DNA from: Clostridia bacterium
GTDB taxonomy: Bacteria; Bacillota; Clostridia; Christensenellales; UBA1242
Direction of reading: 5' to 3'
Length of the DNA stretch: 12,473 nucleotides
NCBI GenBank assembly: GCA_023228225.1
Contig: JALOBO010000038.1
Location: 1 to 12,473 of the forward strand
Position numbers and translations under genes: made by a program. This document shows, piece by piece, positions 3,791 through 10,106 of this stretch. Positions within the stretch are counted from its first letter, which is position 1; every line of letters begins with the position of its first letter. The notes beneath the pieces were generated by a model. It was not told where the DNA came from, did not search any database, and saw only the letters and a program-made list of their open reading frames with translations.

Positions 3791-6602
3791 ATACCTTCAG
3801 GTTATTTCAGAAAATATCCCCACCGCACTTAAAAATTTAAAGCAGTGGGTAGTTTGGAAACCTGAGACAAGAAAAGGGCAGGAAAAGCCTAGTAAAGTGT
3901 CCTACTCCATACAAATAAACACAGTGACCGGCAACACAGAAGAACAGCACGCAGCAGTAAACAACCCTGATACATGGATGACCTTTGATGATGCTCTTGC
4001 ACTACTCAAGGCAAAGAGAAAATACAAAGGGCTTAACTTTGTTTTTCCTTCTGTCTCAGTTGATGGTGAGTTTCAAAAAATTGTAGGTGTAGATCTTGAC
4101 CACGTTTCTGTGAACAATGTATTTAATCCTGAGAAAATAAAAGAAATAGAGGCACTTAACACTTATGCCGAAGTCTCGCCTAGCGGAACAGGTTTAAGAG
4201 CTATCTGCTTTGCAGAGTTCCCTGCAGGAGAAGAAATTCACAAAGGAGATATTGAGGTTTACCAGGCTGGCAAGTTCTTATCTATCACAGGGCACAAACT
4301 AGCTAATGTACCGGAGACAGTTAACGAGTCCCAAGCAGCACTTACAGCGTTTAGAGCTAAGTACTTTAAACTTGCAGATAAGCTGGAAGAGGCTAAATTA
4401 CCTACAACACCTGTACAGCTTACCGACATAGAAATTATAAACAAACTTCTCAATTCATCAAGGCAAAAACTAGCTACGGCATTTAGAAGTTTATACTTAG
4501 ACGGAAACACAAAAACTTCAGCAGGTATTGAAGACCACAGCGCAGCAGACTTTAATCTTTGTGGGCTTATTGTCTACTGGACTCAGGACGCTGAACAAAT
4601 AGACAGGATATTTAGGCAGTCTAAGCTTATGCGCCCTAAGTGGGATAGTCCAGACGGGTTCATAAACAGCGAGTCTGTCACCTATGGAGCACGCACAATA
4701 TATAATATACTCCGCAACAGAAAGCTTGTTTATAAAGGAGAAATGGAATCTGAACAGGAAGAAGTAGACTTATACCCGTATAAAATAACTACCGAAGGAA
4801 TCTTTAAGGCTGTAGCATCTAAAACTAATCCTGATGAAGTTTCAGATGTTAGAATAAGCTCAACACCGTGCAAAATAATTGCTATAGGTGACAACATAGA
4901 TACTAGGGAAATTCTCTATAAGCTATGCATTACAGATGCTAAAAAGAGAGAGAAAATTTACTGGAAAACTGGAGAAGATTTACTTACCAGGGCAGGAGCT
5001 CTTAACCTTATAAAAGATGGTATGCTGTTCAAAGAATCCTCAGTATTAGATATTGAAAACCTCTTTGATTCCTATATTCACACTGTAGCTGAAGGACTGC
5101 CCGAAGAGCTCACAGCCTCAAAGAGTGGTTGGAAGAGAGGGCATACATCCTTTGTTGTTGGAAATTATGAGTATTCAGCAGAAGGTGTTAAGCCTATTCT
5201 GCAGATGGAGAACAACACAGCAGAGCTGTACATTAAGAAAGGGAGTCTTGACGAATGGAGAGTGGGTGCTGAGATTATGCTGAAGTATGATGCAGTGAGG
5301 TTTAAATTTTATGCGTCATGCACTCCGATGCTTCTTAGTATGTTAAATGTGTCTTCATACTTACAAGAGCAGTGTGCACCTTCAGGACAGTTAAAGACTC
5401 TTACAGGCTGGCTTTGTGCCTCAATATGGGGAAACCCTATACCACTGCAGATTAATGCAAGGTCGACACCGAAAGGAATTGAAGCCTTTGTGGGATTTAA
5501 TACAGACTTACCCACTTTCATAGATGAGACAAGCACAAATGAAAAGGAAATTAAAGAGCTGATTTACACAATAGCAAACGGAATAGGTAGAGGTACCAGC
5601 AATAAAAACCATGGTTATGAAATGCCTAAAACCTGGTCAACTGTTGCCCTGACTACAGGCGAAAACCCCATACTTCCAACTAATGCGAAAATGGGGCAAC
5701 TCGTTAGAAACGTACCGTTAAAGGGTGGAGTAGATGAGAAACTAGATGAAGAAATTGTGGCAACTGCTGAATCTGCAATAGTGGAAAATTACGGGCATTT
5801 CAGAGAGCTCTACATTAAAAAAGTGTTTCAGTATAAGGCTGAACTTAAAACAATTTATAATAAGTTTCGAGTAGAGTTCCCACGTACTGAGGATATTACA
5901 AGTGAAAGAGCAAAAAAATTCTATGCAACCATTGCAACTGCAGGATTATTAGTAGAGGAGGTATTCAAGGACCTGGGCATAGAACACAAAGATCCTTTTG
6001 AGGTAGTAGATCAGTATTTCGGTAGTAATGTAATGTCCTCAACTGTATTTGTACCCGATTACATGAGAGCTCTTGAAGCTGTATATTCATGGTTTGATGC
6101 AAACAGAATTTACTTTGAGGAATCTGAGGATGGAAAGGAGATTAACCACGAAAGATACGGGTGGATAAGAGATAAGTATATATGCTTTAATCCCAATAAA
6201 ATAGAAGAGTTTGTTACTAAAGCAGGCTATAATTATTTAGGCTGTCTTGAAGAGTGGAGAAAACACGAAATAATACTCACAAGAACTAAAAGAAATGATA
6301 GCGGTACAATCTCAGTTCTTCCAAAAACACAACTTAAAATTGATGGGCATGTTATTCAGGTAATCAAAATACCTATGAGAGCAGATGAAGACGCTGCAGA
6401 AATAAAAGAAGCAGACGACAGAGAAAATAAAGAGAGTGGTGGTATGAAGAAAGCAACTAAACACAAAAGCCCAACACAAGGAATTTTAAATACATTAAAC
6501 GCTTATGGGCAGGTATCTGAAGTAATTAAACCTGTAGAAAACAGCCTTGTAGTATCTGCAGATGAAATGGCAGCGTTCCTAGAAGATGAGGAGGACTGCT
6601 AA
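3780..6602 (+). CDS. Primase-polymerase fused to DUF927-type helicase (940 aa)
   Basis: A replication protein that would prime and unwind DNA. I chose ATG 3780 because GGGGTGG lies six bases upstream; ATG 3765 (five residues longer) has no good site. Residues about 10-190 form an NrS-1-like PrimPol domain: LKQWVVWKP, then GVDLDH (D105, D107, H108 as metal ligands), SPSGTG (133-138) and KFLSITGH near 165-172. Residues about 430-800 resemble DUF927: Walker B PTFIDE (D582, E583), a GIGRG stretch and TVALTTGEN. The Walker A is degenerate, APSGQLKT (533-540): the lysine and threonine stay, but the first glycine is alanine and the glycine before lysine is leucine. A charged linker and a 53-residue tail follow. 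The stop TAA overlaps the polymerase ATG (TAATG), with GAGGAGG just before, so the two are made together. Domain calls are from motifs; whether ATPase activity survives is open. Confidence 0.85.
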   Translation: MAIEYLQVISENIPTALKNLKQWVVWKPETRKGQEKPSKVSYSIQINTVTGNTEEQHAAVNNPDTWMTFDDALALLKAKRKYKGLNFVFPSVSVDGEFQKIVGVDLDHVSVNNVFNPEKIKEIEALNTYAEVSPSGTGLRAICFAEFPAGEEIHKGDIEVYQAGKFLSITGHKLANVPETVNESQAALTAFRAKYFKLADKLEEAKLPTTPVQLTDIEIINKLLNSSRQKLATAFRSLYLDGNTKTSAGIEDHSAADFNLCGLIVYWTQDAEQIDRIFRQSKLMRPKWDSPDGFINSESVTYGARTIYNILRNRKLVYKGEMESEQEEVDLYPYKITTEGIFKAVASKTNPDEVSDVRISSTPCKIIAIGDNIDTREILYKLCITDAKKREKIYWKTGEDLLTRAGALNLIKDGMLFKESSVLDIENLFDSYIHTVAEGLPEELTASKSGWKRGHTSFVVGNYEYSAEGVKPILQMENNTAELYIKKGSLDEWRVGAEIMLKYDAVRFKFYASCTPMLLSMLNVSSYLQEQCAPSGQLKTLTGWLCASIWGNPIPLQINARSTPKGIEAFVGFNTDLPTFIDETSTNEKEIKELIYTIANGIGRGTSNKNHGYEMPKTWSTVALTTGENPILPTNAKMGQLVRNVPLKGGVDEKLDEEIVATAESAIVENYGHFRELYIKKVFQYKAELKTIYNKFRVEFPRTEDITSERAKKFYATIATAGLLVEEVFKDLGIEHKDPFEVVDQYFGSNVMSSTVFVPDYMRALEAVYSWFDANRIYFEESEDGKEINHERYGWIRDKYICFNPNKIEEFVTKAGYNYLGCLEEWRKHEIILTRTKRNDSGTISVLPKTQLKIDGHVIQVIKIPMRADEDAAEIKEADDRENKESGGMKKATKHKSPTQGILNTLNAYGQVSEVIKPVENSLVVSADEMAAFLEDEEDC

Positions 6603-8290
6603 TGTCAATACTTTACCTTGATATTGAAACTAACGGGCTTGACCCTTTCACATGTGATTTAGTCACTCTGCAGATAATGAAAGCAAACGGAAAAGCACGC
6701 ATATGCAAGGACCCTAAAGAGCTAGGGTCCTTAAAAAACATACTTGAAAACAACTTAATTGTAGGGCATAATATAAAGTTTGACTCTAAATTTTTGAAAT
6801 ATAGGTACGGAATAACTCTTTATAATGTTTATGATACTTATATTGCAGAAATTGCTTTATCTGGTGGACTCCTAGCAGGTAGAAAAGGTGCCTCACTAAA
6901 AGACGTGACAGCTAAGTACTGCGGTGTTTCGCTTGACAAAGAAGAACAGTGTGGATTTAAAAAAGATGTTGCGCTAACACAGGAACAAGAAGACTATGCT
7001 GTGAATGACCTGAAATACCTTGCTGAAATCATGAAGCAGCAGCAGGCTAAAATAAAGCTCCTTAACCTTGAAAGCGTGATTGAAACAGAAATGAAGGCTA
7101 TTCCTGCAGTTGTGTGGCTTGAGCTCTCAGGCATGCACATAGACACAGAGAAGGCTGAGAAGATAAGATTAGAGCTTGAAGCACAGAAGGCAACTGCCCA
7201 GGCTGAACTTTACAAAGCTTTTGCATCCGGTACACAATTAAGCCTAGATGGTACTGTTGCAGTTGGGGCAATAAACTTAAACAGTACTCAACAGCTTGTA
7301 AAGGCATTAAACAAGTTAGGCATCCCTGTGAAATCTACAGGAGAAAGTGAAATTTCAAAGTATAACCACCCTGTACTTGAGACTCTCAAGACGTACAAAG
7401 GTGCAGAAAAGTTACTTAATACATTTGTAAACAAGATCCCAGGATACATAAGCCCTGTATCTCACAGGATACACTCAAACTTTAATCAGTATGGTGCAAA
7501 ATCTGGAAGGTTTACAAGTTCTAACCCTAATCTACAGCAGCAACCCTCAAAATTTACAGAGTGGAGAACTATATACACTGCTGAACCAGGTAATAAAATT
7601 GTTACGGCTGACTACTCACAAATAGAGCTCAGAATATTAGGGCAGGTAGCTGGAGAGGATGAATACATAAATGCTTACAAATCAGGTATGGACCTGCATA
7701 AACTTACAGCTTCAAAGGTTTTTAAGGTGCCTCCAGAGGAAGTACAGAAAAGTCAAAGATCCATAGCAAAAACTGTAAATTTCGGGATTGCGTATGGAAT
7801 GGGAAGCGGGGGGCTTCAAAGAAAGCTACAGGCTGCAGGGATAGAAACCACAGAAGATGAAGCAGCGCAGATTATTAAAGGGTACTACAGATCCTACCCC
7901 ATGGTTACTAAATACCTACAGGACGCAAGCAATGAAGGAATAAAAAACCTTGAAATTAGAAATATTGCAGGCAGGCTTATGAAATTCAATGTTCCTGCAG
8001 ATGAGAAAGAAAAAGGAAGTATAGGAAGAGAATCTAAAAATCTACCTATTCAAAGTCTTTGTGCTGACATGCTAAAGACTGCAATAGCTGGAATATTTAG
8101 AGAGCTAGAACCGTTAGGAGTAAAGTTTATAAACACTATACATGATGAAATTGTGTTAGAGTGCGAAGAAAGTATGGCTGACTTTGTAGCAGAAATATTA
8201 AAAGGAGAGATGGAAAAAGCGGGTAAAAAATATCTCACAGATATGCCATGTGTCTCAGAGGTCACAATATCTGATGCCTGGGAGAAATAA
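6602..8290 (+). CDS. polA: Family A DNA polymerase with 3'-5' exonuclease (562 aa)
   Basis: A complete replicative-type DNA polymerase of the Pol I family, without the 5' nuclease domain. The exonuclease is intact: LDIETNG (D7, E9), GHNIKFD (N57, D61) and YAVND (Y132, D136). The polymerase domain has motif A ADYSQIELR (D337), motif B R386-x3-K390-x3-F394-G-x2-Y398-G and motif C HDE (H514, D515, E516), so both activities should work. At 562 aa it is near the short end for viral enzymes. The ATG shares its A with the primase stop, with the primase's last codons supplying GAGGAGG. It would extend primers made by the upstream protein. Archaeal chromosomes normally use B and D family polymerases, so this gene points to a virus or plasmid and to an ancient bacterial or phage source. 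Confidence 0.95.
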   Translation: MSILYLDIETNGLDPFTCDLVTLQIMKANGKARICKDPKELGSLKNILENNLIVGHNIKFDSKFLKYRYGITLYNVYDTYIAEIALSGGLLAGRKGASLKDVTAKYCGVSLDKEEQCGFKKDVALTQEQEDYAVNDLKYLAEIMKQQQAKIKLLNLESVIETEMKAIPAVVWLELSGMHIDTEKAEKIRLELEAQKATAQAELYKAFASGTQLSLDGTVAVGAINLNSTQQLVKALNKLGIPVKSTGESEISKYNHPVLETLKTYKGAEKLLNTFVNKIPGYISPVSHRIHSNFNQYGAKSGRFTSSNPNLQQQPSKFTEWRTIYTAEPGNKIVTADYSQIELRILGQVAGEDEYINAYKSGMDLHKLTASKVFKVPPEEVQKSQRSIAKTVNFGIAYGMGSGGLQRKLQAAGIETTEDEAAQIIKGYYRSYPMVTKYLQDASNEGIKNLEIRNIAGRLMKFNVPADEKEKGSIGRESKNLPIQSLCADMLKTAIAGIFRELEPLGVKFINTIHDEIVLECEESMADFVAEILKGEMEKAGKKYLTDMPCVSEVTISDAWEK

Positions 8291-8320
8291 CTAAAATCTA
8301 ACTAAAATCCTACTTTTTTA
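8291..8320 (+). terminator. U-rich transcription end after polA
   Basis: Two copies of CTAAAATC (8291-8298 and 8302-8309) are followed by TACTTTTTTA, giving a six-base T-run shortly after the polA stop. Archaeal RNA polymerase terminates at such T-tracts without a hairpin. Support is limited in this AT-rich DNA. Confidence 0.4.
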
Positions 8321-8438
8321 ACTTTAAATTTTTAAGGTAAAACTCAGGTTCTACAAAGTTCTACCAAATCCTTAGATTTTACAGAGAAATTATCTACATA
8401 TCCTATGTAAACTGTCTAAACTTTTTACAAGTGTATAC

Positions 8439-8505
8439 CTAGTTTAGTGTACTTACTTACTCAATAATTTTAAACAGTTAAGAATTACTGAGTACACTAA
8501 ACTAG
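8439..8505. repeat. 15-bp perfect inverted repeat, 37-base spacer
   Basis: CTAGTTTAGTGTACT (8439-8453) is repeated as its exact complement AGTACACTAAACTAG (8491-8505). The centre is AT-rich and contains CTCA/TGAG and TTAA symmetric bits. It lies between polA and the iteron core, and could be a protein-binding site of the origin or a cruciform. Confidence 0.7.
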
Positions 8506-8582
8506 CAGAATTTCTTAGGTGTGCCTAAATCAGTAAAAATTTTTAGTGTGATTTCTGCAAAAATTAGGTAAATTTGCCTCTC

Positions 8583-8602
8583 AGGTTCTACCGGTAGAAC
8601 CT
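8583..8602. repeat. 20-bp perfect palindrome of two iterons
   Basis: Two iterons abut head to head to give GGTTCTACCGGTAGAACC, flanked by A and T to make 20 bases of perfect symmetry. A third copy, GGTAGAACC, follows two bases later. It looks like a high-affinity dimer site for the factor that reads the iterons. Confidence 0.75.
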
Positions 8603-8643
8603 TGGTAGAACCTGGGCAGTGTCACGGCATACCGGTAGAACCT

Positions 8644-8840
8644 GTAGAACCTGTAGAACCTGATTTTTCTCAGGACTATAACAAAAAATATTTTGACAAA
8701 AATTCTGATTTTTACTTCCTAAATTTTTTAGAGAAGAAACTGTCTAAAAAAAGTAAAGCTGTTTCAAACAGAAATTTCATATCTATTACAAAAATATTTT
8801 TTCTATACATTATGTATGTGCTAGGTTCTACAGGTTCTAC
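8644..8840. repeat. 18-bp inverted repeat flanking AT-rich core
   Basis: Paired iterons GTAGAACCTGTAGAACCT (8644-8661) occur as an exact reverse complement at 8823-8840. The 161 bases between are strongly AT-rich with runs of A and T, suited to be a DNA-unwinding element. An ORF reading through here would mostly translate the repeats (Val-Glu-Pro units) and has no ribosome-binding site. Confidence 0.6.
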
Positions 8841-8938
8841 CATAAAGAGAATATTCCTACTGATACTGTTTCATAGGTTCTACACAGGTTCTACCTAGGT
8901 TCTACAGGTTCTACCAACATCCACAGTAGTTCTACTGC

Positions 8939-8962
8939 TTATTATTATTATTATTATTATTA
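8939..8962. repeat. (TTA)8 microsatellite
   Basis: Eight perfect TTA units followed by G and TTAG-like steps. It lies between the iteron core and the GAA tract. Confidence 0.9.
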
Positions 8963-8979
8963 GTTAGTTAGATTAGATA

Positions 8980-9012
8980 GAAGAAGAAGAAGAAGAAGAA
9001 GAAGAAGAAGAG
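8980..9012. repeat. (GAA)10 microsatellite
   Basis: Ten perfect GAA units plus GAG. Such purine tracts can form triplex DNA and are prone to length change. No reading frame depends on it. Confidence 0.9.
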
Positions 9013-9275
9013 TATAGAAAATATCTCTCTACGCATACTGTTTTGTGGTAAATTTTGAAGAAATGCTTTTGGACAGTTTTTGAGTAATTTTTGTGAGAAT
9101 TATCCTAATTAGGAAAAAGTATAGGTAAAACCATAGGTTCTACTAGGTTTACCTGTATTGACTAAAAAGCCTACTGGTGCGTATTCTGTGAAATTTTGAG
9201 GTTCTACTGAGGTTCTACTAGGTTCTACATGAAAAGGTAGTCTTGAAGTTCTACTTTGTGGGTATCTGCGGAAAG

Positions 9276-9340
9276 TTTATAGGAAGAAGCGTAAAACCAC
9301 TAGGCTAAAGACCTAGTGGTTTTACGCTTCTTCCTATAAA
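9276..9340. repeat. Perfect 29-bp hairpin with 7-base loop
   Basis: The arms 9276-9304 and 9312-9340 are exact reverse complements, with loop CTAAAGA between. No mismatch occurs in 29 pairs. It lies between convergent genes (polA and the 82-aa gene) at the right edge of the iterons. There is no flanking T-run, so ordinary intrinsic termination is not indicated. A bidirectional terminator, a single-strand origin, a resolution site or a remnant of a mobile element are possible. Confidence 0.85.
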
Positions 9341-9502
9341 GAAGAACTAACACAGGACAATTCTAAGGAGTTCCTTGAGTCAAACACACAAACACCTTAA
9401 CTTTAATTATTTTCTCAACCTTGCGCCTATCTGTAAGTCTGGTGCACCTTTAGAGAGGTAAATCTGTAGTTTGATATTTGACAGGCTAAAGTAATATTTT
9501 CA

Positions 9503-9553
9503 GGCTTTCATCCCCTCCCGAAAGGAAGGGGTCTTCCCGCCTTCTGAGATAAA
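9503..9553 (-). mobile_element. Solo IS200/IS605-type end or TnpB guide-RNA hairpin
   Basis: Read on the minus strand, AGAAGGCGGGAAGA is followed by a hairpin (CCCCTTCC, TTTC loop, GGGAGGGG with one mismatch; 9512-9531) and then ATGAAAGCC. This resembles the right end of IS200/IS605 elements, where the tnpB guide RNA finishes. No tnpB or tnpA coding sequence is seen nearby: the adjacent 82-aa gene is unrelated. It could be a remnant, a non-autonomous copy or a retained RNA. The resemblance is from memory of such ends and needs a database comparison. Confidence 0.4.
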
Positions 9554-9557
9554 CACA

Positions 9558-9806
9558 TTACTTTTTTGTACTGATCCTAAAAAGCTCTCTGTATATCGTT
9601 TGATTTGTTGGAATTGTCCTTACATTAAACGATATTGTATTGTTTTGCATTGGTCTACACAGACTTTTCACAGTTAGCCCTCTGCAAGCCGTAAGCGTTA
9701 CTTTTTTAACTTCAGGAAAATCTCTAAGAGCTCTTTTCACCTTCAAAAATATTTCTATACTGGCGGGGTGCCTTTCAAACCTTTTATCTGTTTTAATCTC
9801 AGTCAT
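9558..9806 (-). CDS. Hypothetical protein (82 aa)
   Basis: An 82-aa basic protein starting at ATG 9806-9804, preceded by AGGTGAT five bases upstream; a longer frame from 9836 lacks such a site. It begins MTEIKTDKRFERHPAS, contains a helix around KVKRALRDFPEVKKVTL, and ends YRELFRISTKK. No family is recognised. It is transcribed toward the hairpin and polA, and away from the AbrB-like remnant, so it could be controlled by the palindrome at 9904-9929. A TATA-like AATTATATAAGC occurs about 35 bases upstream of its start on the minus strand. Confidence 0.5.
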   Translation of the reverse strand: MTEIKTDKRFERHPASIEIFLKVKRALRDFPEVKKVTLTACRGLTVKSLCRPMQNNTISFNVRTIPTNQTIYRELFRISTKK

Positions 9807-9882
9807 GTTATCACCTACTATAGATATTGTTTTCAAAGCTTATATAATTTTCTGTAGATGTTGACAACAGTCTAAATAAAAC

Positions 9883-9890
9883 TTTAAATA
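9883..9890 (+). promoter_or_regulatory. TATA box for the AbrB-like and surface-protein genes
   Basis: TTTAAATA, with expected transcription start about 25-30 bases downstream, within the palindrome at 9904-9929. The minus strand of the same area also reads as TATA-like. Confidence 0.4.
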
Positions 9891-9903
9891 GTTTGAGCGC
9901 GTA

Positions 9904-9929
9904 TATACTGTAATTGTATATACAGTATA
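9904..9929. promoter_or_regulatory. Palindromic operator between divergent genes
   Basis: TATACTGTA (9904-9912) and TACAGTATA (9921-9929) are exact inverted copies separated by 8 bases. The site overlaps the predicted transcription start of the plus-strand genes and is next to a broken AbrB-like regulator, a family that commonly binds its own promoter. Repressor binding here is inferred. Confidence 0.55.
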
Positions 9930-9945
9930 ACTAAGAGGTGTTAGA

Positions 9946-10106
9946 ATAGTAAAGTTACAAACAACTGAGAGGGAACTCATTTAATATCCATTCCGAAGAA
10001 ACTAGCTAAGGCAATGGGTTGGGTGCCTGACGAGGATTTTGCTTTGTGTCCTTGTGGTGACGGTGTACTTAGATTAGTTCCGCTTTTTGGGAAGGGGTTA
10101 GCATGA
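9946..10106 (+). pseudogene. AbrB/SpoVT-like regulator with damaged start and frameshift
   Basis: Two frames together read as a swapped-hairpin AbrB-type DNA-binding protein: VKLQTTERELI in the first, then ISIPKKLAKAMGW and VPDEDFALCPCGDGVLRL in the second. They join at 9979-9984, where restoring one T (TTTA to TTTTA) would give ELILISIPKK in one frame. The first frame ends at TAA 9982. The expected start codon is ATA (9946), five bases after a good GAGGTG, as if ATG had mutated. The end is TGA 10104-10106, overlapping the ATG of the 704-aa gene, which argues the gene was once, or still is, translated. An internal ATG at 10014 would give only 30 residues. Loss of function, a programmed shift or a sequencing error are all possible. 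Confidence 0.5.

Larger units (their letters stand above)
8347..9254. repeat. GGTTCTAC iteron array, candidate replication origin
   Basis: I count 17 exact copies of the octamer GGTTCTAC or its complement, plus three one-base variants (starting near 8357, 8929 and 9247). Forward copies start at 8347, 8584, 8824, 8833, 8876, 8887, 8898, 8907, 9136, 9200, 9211 and 9221; reverse copies at 8594, 8605, 8635, 8644 and 8653. Several are spaced 9 to 11 bases apart, close to one helical turn. The reverse cluster and the forward cluster face each other across about 160 bases of very AT-rich DNA (8661-8823). This arrangement directly downstream of a primase and polymerase is what an iteron-type origin looks like. 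No initiator protein is obvious, so origin function is inference; a repressor-binding or partition site is an alternative. The gene-poor stretch 8291-9557 is otherwise filled by the features listed next. Confidence 0.7.

Noticed and set aside
8602..8898. 98-codon open frame through the iteron region
   Set aside because: It translates the repeats (Val-Glu-Pro and Gly-Ser-Thr units) and AT-rich DNA, starts with TTG inside a palindrome and has no ribosome-binding site.
9103..9114. TCCTAATTAGGA palindrome
   Set aside because: It is short and mostly AT, with no second copy or promoter nearby to give it a role.
8347..9254. CRISPR array
   Set aside because: Repeats are only 8-9 bases, occur in both orientations and are irregularly spaced, with no spacers of constant length and no cas genes.
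9401..9500. tRNA gene or attachment site near the IS605-like end
   Set aside because: No cloverleaf can be built; GGTGCACC and nearby sequence lack acceptor and T-arm pairing. No integrase or direct repeat flanks were found.
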